Shown here: positions 33,885-43,054 of the stretch, one piece after another
How positions within the stretch are numbered: position 1 is the stretch's first letter
Layout of the letters: each line of letters begins with the position of its first letter
Origin: DASRAU01 sp035638075
Lineage (GTDB): Bacteria > Acidobacteriota > Polarisedimenticolia > Gp22-AA2
Length of the DNA stretch: 64,000 nucleotides
Assembly (NCBI GenBank): GCA_035638075.1
Contig: DASRAU010000041.1
Location: 62,001-126,000 of the forward strand
Direction: 5' to 3'
Position numbers and translations under genes: made by a program
The notes under the pieces: generated by a model
The model's input: only the letters and a program-made list of their open reading frames with translations
Database searches by the model: none
Told to the model about the DNA's origin: nothing

Positions 33885-36565
33885 CGGAGTGTCACCAGCA
33901 CGCGGATGGTCCCGGTGCCCGAGGCGAGCGCCTCGAGCGCCTTCCCCAGGACCGTCCCCGGGATCGGCTCGTCGGCCCGCATCGCCCGGCCCGGCGTCGG
34001 CGACGTCGTCAGCGTGTCACCCACCCGCACCGCGCCGTAAGAGGCGTCCACCTTGCACACCGCGATCCCCGCAACGATGACGGGCGCCTCGACGTGGCCC
34101 GCGGCGCCAGCCCCTTCCGCCGCCTCGACCTGACCGATCGATCCCGCGACGATCCCGACGACGGCGCGATCCGCGGCCGTGGCGCTGCGCTTCAGGACGC
34201 CGGTGCTCGCGGAGTCGGCGACCAGGACGTCTCCGGCCTCGACCGGCTCGCCGACGTTCACGGCGATGGCGACCGCCTCTCGCCATCCGTCGAGACGCGC
34301 GACCGCGGGCTCCGTCGCGGCGGGCCGGTCCGCGCTCGGCGCGGCCCCGGGAGGTGCCGCGACCGGGTCCGGGGACGCCACGGGCTTCCCGCTCCTCGGG
34401 GCCGGTTCCACCTGGTCCGGCGGAGCGAGTTCCTCCATCCCCGCTTCCAGAGGCTCCCGGTCGGCCTTCGGCCGGCCATGCACCGTCGGATCGAACTCCT
34501 CGACCGCCGCGCGCAGGGCCGCCGCGGCCCCGGAGGGACCGTGCGGCCGACCGACCGCCGCCTCCATCCGCTCGAAGCGGGCGCCGGCGGTGAAGTCGCG
34601 CAGTCCCGGCTCGCGCTCGAAGCGCTGCCGGTGATCGGTCATCGAAGGGATGCGCGCCTCCTGCGTCTTCTCCTGCACGACCGTCGTCTCCTCGAAACCG
34701 ATGCGCAGTCCGTACACGATGTAGTCGAAGACGACGTCCTCCCCCGCCGGACCGTTCACCACGAGCGTGCTGGTGGTGAGGGACTGCACCGCCAGCGGGA
34801 CGGCGCGACCGCGCGGCGTCACGTACGCGGTGAGGCCGATTTCCGGGTTGGTCACGAGGGGGAAGGTCTCGCCCAGGGAGACCTGCGCCGAGCCCTTGAC
34901 GAGCTGCCCGGTGCCGCGCGTGTAGGTCGCGGTCTCGTCCCCTTCCGGGGCGGTGTAGACGATCACCCTGCCCTTGTCGTGCGGATGGTTCTGCACGAAC
35001 GACATCGCGCCGTTGCCGTAGATCTTGTAGGTTCCGTAGCCGACCATCCCGAAGGCGGAGCTGTTCGAATCGCCGAAGTAGCCGCCGACATCGCTGCCGA
35101 TCGCCTGGATGCCGCGATCGCTCCAGGCCACGTCGGCCGCCCCCGTCCCCCCGTTCGTCTGTGCGAAATGCCCGCCGCGATCGGACCCGAACGCATTGAT
35201 GCCGAAGTTCCCCTCGCCGACATAGGCGAAGCCGGTGGCGCCCAGGGCCTTGAAGTAAGCCCCGGCGCTGTTGCCATATCCCTGGATGCCGTATTCGCCA
35301 TAGCCGACGTAGGCATAGCCGCTGCTGTTCGAGTCGTCGAAATAACCTCCCGCCGTCTCACCGTGCGCCTGGATCCCGTAGTCGCCGTAGCCGACGTACG
35401 CGTAGCCGCTGTCCAGGATGTCGCCGTCGGTGAAATAGCCTCCTGCCAGCGTGCCGAACGCTTCGATGCCGTAGGTGCCGAAAGCGAGAGAGGCGGACGA
35501 GGTGTTGTCGGTATCCTTGAAGTAGCCCCCCATCTCGGAGCCGGAGGCCTCGAGACCGCGATTGTCCTTGCCGACCAGCGCGGAGCCGGTGCCGCCGCGA
35601 TCCTCGAAGAATCCGCCGGCTCCGAACGACTGGCCGTGCACGCCGTACCCGCTCGCGCCCGGGCTGTACCCGAAGAGGCCGGTGACGTTGCCGCTGGCGT
35701 ACACGCCGTCGTCGCCGGACGCGACCTGGGCGATCGCGGAGCCATTGAGATCCTGGAAGCGTCCCCCCATGGTGTTGCCGTACGCCTTGATTCCGAAATC
35801 GCCGCTGCCGAGCTCGGCGGAACCGCTCTGGTCCGAGTCGAGGAAATAGCCTCCCATCTCGAGACCGCCGGCGTGCACGCCGCGGTTTCCGTAGCCGACC
35901 CATGCGAATCCCGAGTCGCCCTGGTCGTGGAAGAAGCCGCCGGCGACACCGCCGTAAGCCTCGATGCCGTATCCGCCGCTGGTGGAGGTGGCGTAGACGC
36001 CGTCGGAGCAGAAGAGCTGGCCCGCCTTGGTCTGCGGAGTCGCCGAGGTGTCGATGAAGTCGGCGGCGTCCTTGCCGTCGAGGTGATCGGCGTTGAGCGC
36101 CGACGCCGCCGAAACGACCAGCGTGCGCGGCGTGAGCGTCTCCGCACCGACCCGCACCTCGAGCCAGACCGCGGCGTAGTCGCGGAACACCTGGGAAAGC
36201 GAGGTGTAGGTTCCCGGGCCGGAGCCGTCGGTCGGAAAGCCGGCCCCCAGCGTCACGTTGAATAGCCCCTTCGACACGTGCACCGGTCCGCCGACCCCCT
36301 GGCTCCAGTCGTCCACGAGGATCTCGTCGCCGGCGGAGGCGGCGCTCATGAAGCGGAAGACCATGTCGTAGTCCCCGTCGAGCGGCTGGCCGGAGGCGCT
36401 GCGCAGCACCCCCTGGTAGTTCACCAGCGGGACCGGCGCCGCCGCGCGGGCCGGCACCGGCGCCGCGAGCATGGCGGCAAGCGAAACCAGCGCCAGCGCG
36501 AGGCGACGCGGCGCGGCGAAGGGAAACGTCGGACGGCCTGGTTCCACGAACGGGACCTGGATCAT
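33881..36565 (-). CDS. Large secreted protein with 29-residue Gly/Tyr-rich repeats
   Basis: An 894-residue exported protein. After a signal peptide comes 'VPLVNYQGVLRSASGQPLDGDYDMVFRF', a domain (about 42-165) common at the N-terminus of surface proteins. Residues 197-520 hold about eleven repeats. The ~370-residue C-terminal region contains 'IAVNVGEPVEAGDVLVAD' and 'GDTLTTSPTPGRAMR', resembling the tail-spike/collar-like endings of choice-of-anchor proteins. It is probably an elongated surface or extracellular structure. The start is the third possible initiator: the ATG at 36565 has a GGGGAGGA site at the right distance, unlike the upstream GTG at 36589. It is coupled to the 182-residue protein. 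Confidence 0.8.
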   Translation of the reverse strand: MIQVPFVEPGRPTFPFAAPRRLALALVSLAAMLAAPVPARAAAPVPLVNYQGVLRSASGQPLDGDYDMVFRFMSAASAGDEILVDDWSQGVGGPVHVSKGLFNVTLGAGFPTDGSGPGTYTSLSQVFRDYAAVWLEVRVGAETLTPRTLVVSAASALNADHLDGKDAADFIDTSATPQTKAGQLFCSDGVYATSTSGGYGIEAYGGVAGGFFHDQGDSGFAWVGYGNRGVHAGGLEMGGYFLDSDQSGSAELGSGDFGIKAYGNTMGGRFQDLNGSAIAQVASGDDGVYASGNVTGLFGYSPGASGYGVHGQSFGAGGFFEDRGGTGSALVGKDNRGLEASGSEMGGYFKDTDNTSSASLAFGTYGIEAFGTLAGGYFTDGDILDSGYAYVGYGDYGIQAHGETAGGYFDDSNSSGYAYVGYGEYGIQGYGNSAGAYFKALGATGFAYVGEGNFGINAFGSDRGGHFAQTNGGTGAADVAWSDRGIQAIGSDVGGYFGDSNSSAFGMVGYGTYKIYGNGAMSFVQNHPHDKGRVIVYTAPEGDETATYTRGTGQLVKGSAQVSLGETFPLVTNPEIGLTAYVTPRGRAVPLAVQSLTTSTLVVNGPAGEDVVFDYIVYGLRIGFEETTVVQEKTQEARIPSMTDHRQRFEREPGLRDFTAGARFERMEAAVGRPHGPSGAAAALRAAVEEFDPTVHGRPKADREPLEAGMEELAPPDQVEPAPRSGKPVASPDPVAAPPGAAPSADRPAATEPAVARLDGWREAVAIAVNVGEPVEAGDVLVADSASTGVLKRSATAADRAVVGIVAGSIGQVEAAEGAGAAGHVEAPVIVAGIAVCKVDASYGAVRVGDTLTTSPTPGRAMRADEPIPGTVLGKALEALASGTGTIRVLVTLR
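35006..35977 (-). repeat. Array of about eleven 87-base coding repeats
   Basis: Each unit encodes roughly 'GIxAxGxxxGGYFxDxxxSGxAxVGxGxx', 29 residues. Starts of the GI/GV/GL step fall at regular 29-residue intervals, with two irregular steps (21 and 31 residues). Units diverge in sequence, so this is an old expansion rather than recent slippage. A beta-solenoid or stacked beta structure is likely. Confidence 0.8.
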
Positions 36566-36658
36566 GGTCTTCCTCCCCATGATCCCCACTACGGAAACCG
36601 GCCGGCTTTCGGCTCATGGCGCAGGACCATCGGCCTGCGGGATCGAAGCGGGACGGGG

Positions 36659-36688
36659 TTGATCTGCCGGAAGCGCCTGCGCTAGGGT
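36659..36688 (+). promoter_or_regulatory. Candidate promoter of the ECF sigma/kinase operon
   Basis: TTGATC (36659-36664), an 18-base spacer and TAGGGT (36683-36688), 47 bases before the GTG start. It lies in the 170-base divergent region shared with the repeat-protein gene. Confidence 0.35.
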
Positions 36689-36735
36689 GATGGCACCGCT
36701 CCGTTCGTGGCCGCACCGTTCCGGGAGATCCAACC

Positions 36736-37314
36736 GTGAAACGGGAAGTGCCATCCGAGGACATCACCGGGATCCTCAGCGCCTGGGGACAGGGGGATCC
36801 CGGCGCCGTCGACCGTCTCTTCCCTCTCGTCTACCAGGAGCTGCGCGCGCTGGCGCGCCGCCGGGCGGGCCGCGGCCGCGGGGAGACGATGCGGACGACC
36901 GCCCTGGTGCACGAGGCCTACCTGCGCCTGGTGGACCAGACGCGCGCCTCCTACGAGAACCGCGGCCACTTCTTCGCCGTGGCCGCCAAGGTGATGCGGC
37001 GGCTGGTCGTGGATCACGCCCGGGAGCGGGCGGCGCGGAAGCGCGGCGGCGACGTGGAGCGGATCGCGTTCGACGACAGCGTCCTGGCGGATCCCGCGCA
37101 GCGCGTGGATCATCTCGCCCTCGACCGCGCGCTCGTGCGCCTCGAAGGGCTCGACCCGCGGCTCGTGCGGCTGGTCGAGCTCCGCTACTTCGCCGGGCTC
37201 ACGCTCGAGGAGACGGCCGGGGCGCTGTCGATCTCGCTGGCCACCGTCAAGCGGGACTGGTTCAAGGCCCGCGCTTTCCTGATGCACGAGATGGCCGGGA
37301 CGCCGTCGCCATGA
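36736..37314 (+). CDS. ECF-type RNA polymerase sigma factor (Sig-70_X6-like)
   Basis: A 192-residue sigma factor of the large ECF group typical of Acidobacteria and Planctomycetes. Region 2 is 'GAVDRLFPLVYQELRALARRR' with 'TTALVHEAYLRLVDQ' and 'NRGHFFAVAAKVMRRLVVDHAR'. Region 4 is 'LVRLVELRYFAGLTLEETAGALSISLATVKRDW'. These features match the TIGR02999-type family. The GTG at 36736 has a GGGAGATC site upstream. There is no anti-sigma gene; instead the stop overlaps a Ser/Thr kinase gene (ATGA), so phosphorylation may regulate the factor, which is an inference from similar gene pairs. Confidence 0.93.
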   Translation: MKREVPSEDITGILSAWGQGDPGAVDRLFPLVYQELRALARRRAGRGRGETMRTTALVHEAYLRLVDQTRASYENRGHFFAVAAKVMRRLVVDHARERAARKRGGDVERIAFDDSVLADPAQRVDHLALDRALVRLEGLDPRLVRLVELRYFAGLTLEETAGALSISLATVKRDWFKARAFLMHEMAGTPSP

Positions 37315-40304
37315 CGACGCTGCAGACGCCGGAGCGCTGGCGACGCATCTCGAGGGTCCTGGACGAGGCGCTCGAGCAGCCGGCGGAGGCGCGGCGGGCC
37401 CACGTGGAGCGCGCCTGCGCCTCCGATCCCGCTCTCCGGGACGAGGTGATCGCCCTGCTGGATCGCGGCGAGCGGGCGGGGGACTTTCTGGAAGGATCGC
37501 CGGTCAGCGGGGTCGACACCTTCTCAGACCCTCCCGGCACCGTTCCCCCGCAGGAGGAGGCGACGCACGAGACGCTCGGTCCCTACCGGTTGCTCCGCCG
37601 CATCGGCCACGGGGGCATGGGGGTCGTCTACCTGGCGGACCGGGCCGATGGCCAGTTCAAGAAACAGGTGGCCCTGAAGCTCGTCCGGCGGGGCTTCGAT
37701 ACCGACGAGATCCTGGAGCGCTTCCGGCGCGAGCGCCAGATCCTGGCGCGCCTCGAGCATCCGCACATCGCCCACCTGCTCGACGGGGGCGTGTCACCCG
37801 ACGGCCGCCCCTGGTTCGTGATGGAGCACGTCGAAGGCGTGCCGATCACCGCCTGGTGCGCGACGCACGACGCGTCGGTCGAGGAGCGGCTGCGGCTGTT
37901 CGCCGACGTCTGCGAGACGGTGCAGTACGCGCACCGGAACCTGGTGATCCACCGCGACCTGAAGCCGTCGAACATCCTGGTCGACGCCCAGGGGCAGGTG
38001 AAGCTGCTCGATTTCGGCATCGCCAAGCTCCTCGCCGAGGAGGGGGCGGAGCCGGAGCGGACCCTGACGCGCGCCGGGCTGCGACCGATGACGCCGGGAT
38101 ACTGCGCGCCGGAGCAGGCCCTCGACGCGCCGTTGACGACGGCCGCCGACGTCTACAGCCTGGGGGTGGTGCTGCACGAGCTCCTGGTCGGGCGCCGCCC
38201 GGTGCGGCCGGCCGCGGGCGAGCCGGGCCCGCACGCCGCGGAGACCACCGGCGCTCCGGCTCCTCCTCCGTCGAGAGCGGTGGACGGAGCCGACGCGCGA
38301 TCGACGCGGCTGCGGCGCCGTCTCCGGGGGGATCTCGACACCATCGTGCTGAAGGCCCTGCAGCCGGACCCGGGGCGGCGCTACCGCACGGTCGAGGCGC
38401 TGTCGGAGGATCTCGATCGGCACCGGCGCGGGCTGCCGATCCGCGCGCAGCGCGACACCTGGGGCTACCGGGCCGGCAAATTCCTGTCGCGCCACCGCGT
38501 CGGCACCGCCGCCGCCGTCCTCGTCGTCCTGTCGCTCGGCGTGGGGATGGCCGGGACCCTGTGGCAGGCGCGGCAGGCGCGCCGGGAGGCCGCCAAGGCC
38601 CGCGAGGTGAAGGACTTCACGCTGAAACTCTTCGAGGGATCGGATCCGCACCACGCCCCGGGGGAGGATCTTTCCGCCCGCGATCTCGTCGACCGGGCGG
38701 CGCGTCGCGTCGAGGCGGAGCTGCGCTCGCAGCCGGAGATCCAGGCGGAGATGATGCTGATGCTCGGCCGGATCGACCTGACGCTCGGACTCTACGATCG
38801 CGCCCGCCCGCTCCTGGACGGCGCCCTGGATCGGTACCGGGGCCTGTACGGCGACCAGAGCGTCCAGGCGGCGGCGACGCTGAACGAGATCGGCGGCCTG
38901 CTCGCCCGGAAGGGAGAGTACGACGCCGCCGAGCGCACGCTCCGGGACGCCCTGGCACGGTATGAGCGTCTGCGCGGGCCCGACGACGCCGGGCTCGCGC
39001 CCATCCTCGCGGAGCTCGCAGAGGTCCTGACCGAGAAGGGGGACCTCGAGGGGGCCGAGGAAGCCTATCGCCGGGCCCTCGCCATCAACCGACGCGCGCT
39101 CGGCGAAAACCACCTCGAGGTCTCCATGAGCCTCAGCGACCTCGGGTCGCTCATGTACAACCGGGGACACTACCGGGAGGCCGGAGACTTCTTCCGGCAG
39201 GCGTTGCGCATCCGCGAAGGGCGGACTTCGGACCTGGACTACGACACGCAGATCGTGCGTCACAACCTCGGCGGGATCCTCGCCGCCGAAGGGGCGTTCG
39301 ACGAGGCCGAGCCGCTCATGAGGAAGGTCCTGGAGGATCGCCGCCGCATCCTCGGCCCGGATCACCTGGATACGGCGATCTCCCTCGATGTCCTCGGCAA
39401 CCTGCTCCGCGACCGCGGGGAGTTCGCGGAGGCGGATGCGATGCTCCACGAGGTGCTCGAGATCCGCAGAAAGGCCCAGGGGCCCGGAAGTCCCGACGTC
39501 GCGAAGACCCTGAACAACATCGCCTACACGGAGTATCGCCGGGGCGACCTCGCGGCTGCGCGGCGCGACTACGAGAAGGCGATCGCGATCGGCGGGAAGA
39601 GCCTCCCTCCGGAGCATCCGCTCCTCCTGGTCGTTCGGAACGGTCTCGGCATGGTCCAGGGGGAGGCCGGAGACGAGGACGGGGCGGAGCGCCTGTTGCG
39701 GGACGTGCTGGCGGTGCGGGTCGCGAAGGTCGGCGACGACGCCGTGCCGACCTCCCAGAGCCGGTTTGCGCTCGGCTGCCTGCTGGCGCGCCGCGGGCGC
39801 TTCGACGAGGCCGAGGAGATGCTGCAGCGGGCGCTGCAGACGCGGCGGAAGATCCTCGGCGAGGATCACTTCAGCGTGGTGCTGGTGGAAGAGGCCCTCG
39901 CGGGGTTGCGGCGCGAGCAGGGGCGCCTCGAGGAGAGCCAGGCCCTGTACACGAAGACCCTGGCGGCGGATCGGACGATCTACTCGAAGCCGGCGCCGCC
40001 GACCTCCGACTCGCTCGTCGGACTCGGCCGGACGCTCCTCGCGCTCGGGCGCCCGTCCGAGGCGCTGCCGCTCCTGCGCGAGGGACTGGAGATCCGCGGC
40101 CGGCTGTTCGTGCCCGGCGACCGGCGCACGGCGGAGGCGATGATCGCCCTCGGCTGCGGTCTCGCGGAAGGCGGCGACGCGCGGGAGGCCCGGCACCTCC
40201 TCGAGGACGGCCTGCCGATCCTCGAACGCCGTCCCTCCGGGCTGCAGCCCCTGCTCAGCGCCGGGAAGGCAGCGCTGGCGAAGCTGCCTCCGGCTCGAGG
40301 CTGA
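37311..40304 (+). CDS. Transmembrane Ser/Thr protein kinase with TPR sensor region
   Basis: A 997-residue Hanks-type kinase. The glycine loop is GHGGMG (about 99-104), the ATP lysine Lys123 (VALKL), the catalytic loop HRDLKPSN (214-221) with Asp216, and DFG Asp234. Arg215 makes it an RD kinase, thus likely controlled by activation-loop phosphorylation ('TLTRAGLRPMTPGYCAPEQ'). A transmembrane helix spans about 397-418. Residues 440-990 are a long series of TPR hairpins ('ALxxYRGLYGDQS', 'AEEAYRRALAINRR', 'ALRIREGRTS', 'AEEMLQRALQTRRK'), probably outside the membrane. It is translationally coupled to the ECF sigma gene, as in many acidobacterial loci, and its 3' end overlaps a convergent dehydrogenase gene by 50 bases. 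Confidence 0.93.
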   Translation: MTTLQTPERWRRISRVLDEALEQPAEARRAHVERACASDPALRDEVIALLDRGERAGDFLEGSPVSGVDTFSDPPGTVPPQEEATHETLGPYRLLRRIGHGGMGVVYLADRADGQFKKQVALKLVRRGFDTDEILERFRRERQILARLEHPHIAHLLDGGVSPDGRPWFVMEHVEGVPITAWCATHDASVEERLRLFADVCETVQYAHRNLVIHRDLKPSNILVDAQGQVKLLDFGIAKLLAEEGAEPERTLTRAGLRPMTPGYCAPEQALDAPLTTAADVYSLGVVLHELLVGRRPVRPAAGEPGPHAAETTGAPAPPPSRAVDGADARSTRLRRRLRGDLDTIVLKALQPDPGRRYRTVEALSEDLDRHRRGLPIRAQRDTWGYRAGKFLSRHRVGTAAAVLVVLSLGVGMAGTLWQARQARREAAKAREVKDFTLKLFEGSDPHHAPGEDLSARDLVDRAARRVEAELRSQPEIQAEMMLMLGRIDLTLGLYDRARPLLDGALDRYRGLYGDQSVQAAATLNEIGGLLARKGEYDAAERTLRDALARYERLRGPDDAGLAPILAELAEVLTEKGDLEGAEEAYRRALAINRRALGENHLEVSMSLSDLGSLMYNRGHYREAGDFFRQALRIREGRTSDLDYDTQIVRHNLGGILAAEGAFDEAEPLMRKVLEDRRRILGPDHLDTAISLDVLGNLLRDRGEFAEADAMLHEVLEIRRKAQGPGSPDVAKTLNNIAYTEYRRGDLAAARRDYEKAIAIGGKSLPPEHPLLLVVRNGLGMVQGEAGDEDGAERLLRDVLAVRVAKVGDDAVPTSQSRFALGCLLARRGRFDEAEEMLQRALQTRRKILGEDHFSVVLVEEALAGLRREQGRLEESQALYTKTLAADRTIYSKPAPPTSDSLVGLGRTLLALGRPSEALPLLREGLEIRGRLFVPGDRRTAEAMIALGCGLAEGGDAREARHLLEDGLPILERRPSGLQPLLSAGKAALAKLPPARG

Positions 40305-41304
40305 GCACGACGCGGAAGCGGGCCTTGCCGCTCATCATCCGTTCGTAGGCTTCCGTCGCCTTCTCGAGCGGGAAGACCTCGTTCATCGAACGCACCCCCT
40401 GGAGCGCGCTGAAGGCGAGCGTGTCCTCGCTGTCGATGCTCGTCCCCGACGCCCAGCCGCGGATCGAACGCCTCCCGCCGAGGAGCAGCAGCGGATTGGC
40501 GTTGAGGCTGTGCGCCGCGCCGACGATGAGCAGCGTGCCGTCGAGGGCGAGCCCGCCCTGCACCGCCGCCATGGCCTCGCCGCTCGTGGCGGTCGCCAGG
40601 ATGACCTGCGCGCCGCCTCTCTTCATGAGAGCGGCGGCCGGGTCCTCCGCCTGGCTGTCGATGTAGTCGACCGCCCCGAGCTTCTGCGCCAGCGGCTTCT
40701 TGTCGGCGCCGCGGGCGATGGCGACCGTCCGGAACCCCATCTTCGCCGCGTACTGCACGCCGAGGTGGCCGAGCCCGCCGATGCCGAGCACGGCCACGAG
40801 GTCGCCGGCGCGCGCGCCGCTGTGGCGCAGCGCGTTGAAGGTCGTGAGGCCGGCGCACAAAAGCGGGGCCGCGTCCACGGCCGGGAGATCGGCCGGGAAG
40901 ACGGCGACGGCGTTCTCCGCGGCGATCAGGTAGTCGCCGTAGCCGCCGTCACGCGTGATGCCGGTGATCTGCTGGGTGACGCAGGCGATCGGCACGCCGC
41001 GGCGGCACGGCTGACAGTGCCCGCAGAAACCGCCGCTCCAGCCGACGCCGACCCGCTGCCCCTCCCTCAGGCGCGGCGTGCCCTGGCCGACCGCGTCGAT
41101 GACGCCGGCGATCTCGTGCCCGGGAAGCCGCGGGTACCGGACCCCCAGCCACGTCCCTTCCTTCGTCAGCGCATCGCTGTGGCAGATGCCGCACGCCTGG
41201 ACACGGATCCGCACCGTCCCTGGAAGCGGGTCGGGGATCGGGCGTTCGACGATCTCGAAAGGGCCGCCGGGCCGTGACACCTGCACTGCGCGCATCGTCG
41301 CCAT
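40255..41304 (-). CDS. Zinc-dependent alcohol dehydrogenase, AdhA-type
   Basis: A 349-residue medium-chain dehydrogenase. The catalytic zinc ligands are in 'ACGICHSDAL' (Cys), 'PGHEIAGV' (His-Glu) and 'LLCAGLTTFNAL' (Cys). The structural zinc site is 'CGHCQPCRRGVPIAC', with four Cys. The NAD(P) motif is 'VLGIGGLGHLGVQYAAKMG'. It oxidises primary alcohols or reduces aldehydes in the cytoplasm. The C-terminal tail overlaps the TPR kinase gene by 50 bases in opposite orientation. It follows a glycosyltransferase gene on the same strand by only 3 bases. A second paralogous dehydrogenase of the YahK type is at 57900. Confidence 0.92.
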   Translation of the reverse strand: MATMRAVQVSRPGGPFEIVERPIPDPLPGTVRIRVQACGICHSDALTKEGTWLGVRYPRLPGHEIAGVIDAVGQGTPRLREGQRVGVGWSGGFCGHCQPCRRGVPIACVTQQITGITRDGGYGDYLIAAENAVAVFPADLPAVDAAPLLCAGLTTFNALRHSGARAGDLVAVLGIGGLGHLGVQYAAKMGFRTVAIARGADKKPLAQKLGAVDYIDSQAEDPAAALMKRGGAQVILATATSGEAMAAVQGGLALDGTLLIVGAAHSLNANPLLLLGGRRSIRGWASGTSIDSEDTLAFSALQGVRSMNEVFPLEKATEAYERMMSGKARFRVVLSLEPEAASPALPSRR

Positions 41305-41307
41305 GAT

Positions 41308-42567
41308 TCACCTCGAGGAGGCTGCCGGAGGAGCGTCGCGATGCAGCGTATCCGACATCGCGGCGACCGGCCACCCGGCCGGCGACGGCCGCGCGAGCGG
41401 CCCGGTCTTCTCCTCGAGCGCCGCGAGGAACTGCGCGGCGATCCGCTCCCAGGTGAACGAGGCCAGGACGCGATTCCGCCCCGTCTCCCCCATGCGCCGC
41501 GCCGCGGCCGGGTCCGCGAGCAGCCGCAGCAGACGATCGGTGAGCGCCGGGACGTCCTCCGGCGGAACGAGATAACCCGTCGCGCCGTCCACGATGGCGT
41601 CGGCCACGCCTCCCGTGTCGGCGCCGACCACGGGGACGCCGCAGGCGTTCGCCTCGAGATAGCTGATCCCGAAGCCCTCGAAGTTCCCGCCCGCCGTGTC
41701 GTGCCGGCTGGGCATCGCGTAGACGTCGGCGGCGGCGTAGAGGTCGGGCAGCGCCGCCTCCTCGACATAGCCGAGGAAGCGCACGGTGTCCTCGACCCCT
41801 TGCTCGCGCGCCAGCGCCCGCAGCCGCTCCTCGTACGGCGGGTTGTGCGGCCCGGCGACGACGTAGAGCAGGTCGGGGACGCGGCGGCGCAAATCCGGCA
41901 GCGCGCGGATCACCAGGTCGTGCCCCTTGCGCGACACCAGGCGCGCCAGGGTCAGCACCACCGGCCGCGTCCCGAAGCCGAAGCGGCGGCGGGCCGCGGC
42001 GACGTCGCGCGGACGGAACAGCTCGGGGCTGACGCCGCACGGGATGACGCGCACCTGGTCGGGCGCGACCCCCGCGTCGAGGATCCGGTCGCGGGTGAAG
42101 CGGCTGACGGCGACCGCGAGATCGGCGGAGCCGAAGGCCCAGCGCAGGCCGGTCTGCCGGCGCGGCCGGTGGCCGTTCTTGGTGATCTCCATGCCGTGCG
42201 CGGCGATCGCGACCTTCCAGCCGGCCCACGGACGCATCAGGAGCGGGACGCGCGCCACCTTGCAATTGAGGGCGATGACGGCGCGCGGGCGGTACAAACG
42301 CCGGCACTCGGCGAGCGCCTTCAGGATGTGCAGCTCCTTGCGCTGCTTCCAGCGCGCCGACTCGATCGGGTGCGCGGTATATCCGTCTCGGTAAAACTCC
42401 GGACCGTCGTGCATGAAATCGCGCCGCGCCGCGTACACGACACGGAGGCCGCGGCGCGAGAGCTGGCGCGCCATCCACGATCCCCACTGCGCCACGCCGC
42501 CCGGGCAGGGCGGGATCTCCTCGCCGAGGAAGAGGACGGTGGGTGCGGGGCCGGATCGGGTCGGCAT
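41308..42567 (-). CDS. GT4-family glycosyltransferase
   Basis: A 419-residue GT-B enzyme without transmembrane segments. The N-terminal acceptor domain begins 'VLFLGEEIPPCPGGVAQWGSWM', the usual Gly-rich loop. The C-terminal donor domain has 'VVLTLARLVSRKGHDLVIRAL', 'VRFLGYVEEAALPDLYAAADVYAMPS' (quoted loosely) and the EX7E motif 'EGFGISYLEANACGVPVVG', all as in GT4 mannosyl/glucosyl transferases. It transfers a nucleotide-activated sugar to an unknown lipid or polysaccharide acceptor. It overlaps nothing but is 3 bases upstream of the alcohol dehydrogenase. No other glycan genes are close. Confidence 0.92.
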   Translation of the reverse strand: MPTRSGPAPTVLFLGEEIPPCPGGVAQWGSWMARQLSRRGLRVVYAARRDFMHDGPEFYRDGYTAHPIESARWKQRKELHILKALAECRRLYRPRAVIALNCKVARVPLLMRPWAGWKVAIAAHGMEITKNGHRPRRQTGLRWAFGSADLAVAVSRFTRDRILDAGVAPDQVRVIPCGVSPELFRPRDVAAARRRFGFGTRPVVLTLARLVSRKGHDLVIRALPDLRRRVPDLLYVVAGPHNPPYEERLRALAREQGVEDTVRFLGYVEEAALPDLYAAADVYAMPSRHDTAGGNFEGFGISYLEANACGVPVVGADTGGVADAIVDGATGYLVPPEDVPALTDRLLRLLADPAAARRMGETGRNRVLASFTWERIAAQFLAALEEKTGPLARPSPAGWPVAAMSDTLHRDAPPAASSR

Positions 42568-42713
42568 TCAGGGAATCCTAAGCGATTTCAATTCCGTGCG
42601 CGTGATTGTAGAACCGGGTGGTCGAACCGGAGCGACGGGCATACCATACGACACTTCATCGACACGACCGGCGCCTCGTCGAGGGCCGGCGGTCCAAAGA
42701 GGAGGGTTCGACA

Positions 42714-43034
42714 ATGAAGACGCTTGTGCGGCTGTGCACCGTGCTTGCAATCGTCGCGATGGTCGCGGCGCCCATGTCGTCGGCGTTTGCCGGCGGCGCG
42801 AAGAAGACCCACGACGTCCAGGTCACCGTCGTCTCCGTGAACGCGGACGGCAAGACCATGACGATCAAGGGACCGGACGGGGCGGAGAAGACCGTTCCGG
42901 TGACCGGGCAGGCGATCAGCAAGATCAAGTCCGTGCAGCCGGGACAGACCGTCACGGTGGTCTGCACCGACAACGAGAAGGGCGAGCACGAGTCGATCAG
43001 CGACATCAAGATGGAAAAGGCGTCGTCGAAGTAA
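42714..43034 (+). CDS. Small secreted protein of unknown function
   Basis: A 106-residue protein with a clear signal peptide (about residues 1-26, ending AFA). The mature 80 residues are a single small beta domain: 'VQVTVVSVNADGKTMTIKG', 'KTVPVTGQAISKIKSVQPG' and 'QTVTVVCTDNEKGEHESI'. The pattern resembles an OB-like fold often seen in short exported proteins that sit on metal or RNA surfaces, but no function can be assigned. An AGGAGGG ribosome site and the ATG at 42714 define the start; an in-frame upstream extension is ignored. It is monocistronic and ends in a strong intrinsic terminator. Confidence 0.8.
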   Translation: MKTLVRLCTVLAIVAMVAAPMSSAFAGGAKKTHDVQVTVVSVNADGKTMTIKGPDGAEKTVPVTGQAISKIKSVQPGQTVTVVCTDNEKGEHESISDIKMEKASSK

Positions 43035-43054
43035 GACGGCCGCTTTCGGTCCTG

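Noticed and set aside
42568..42713. Riboswitch or structured RNA between the glycosyltransferase and the small secreted gene
   Set aside because: No convincing stem set or conserved motif was visible in the 146 bases.
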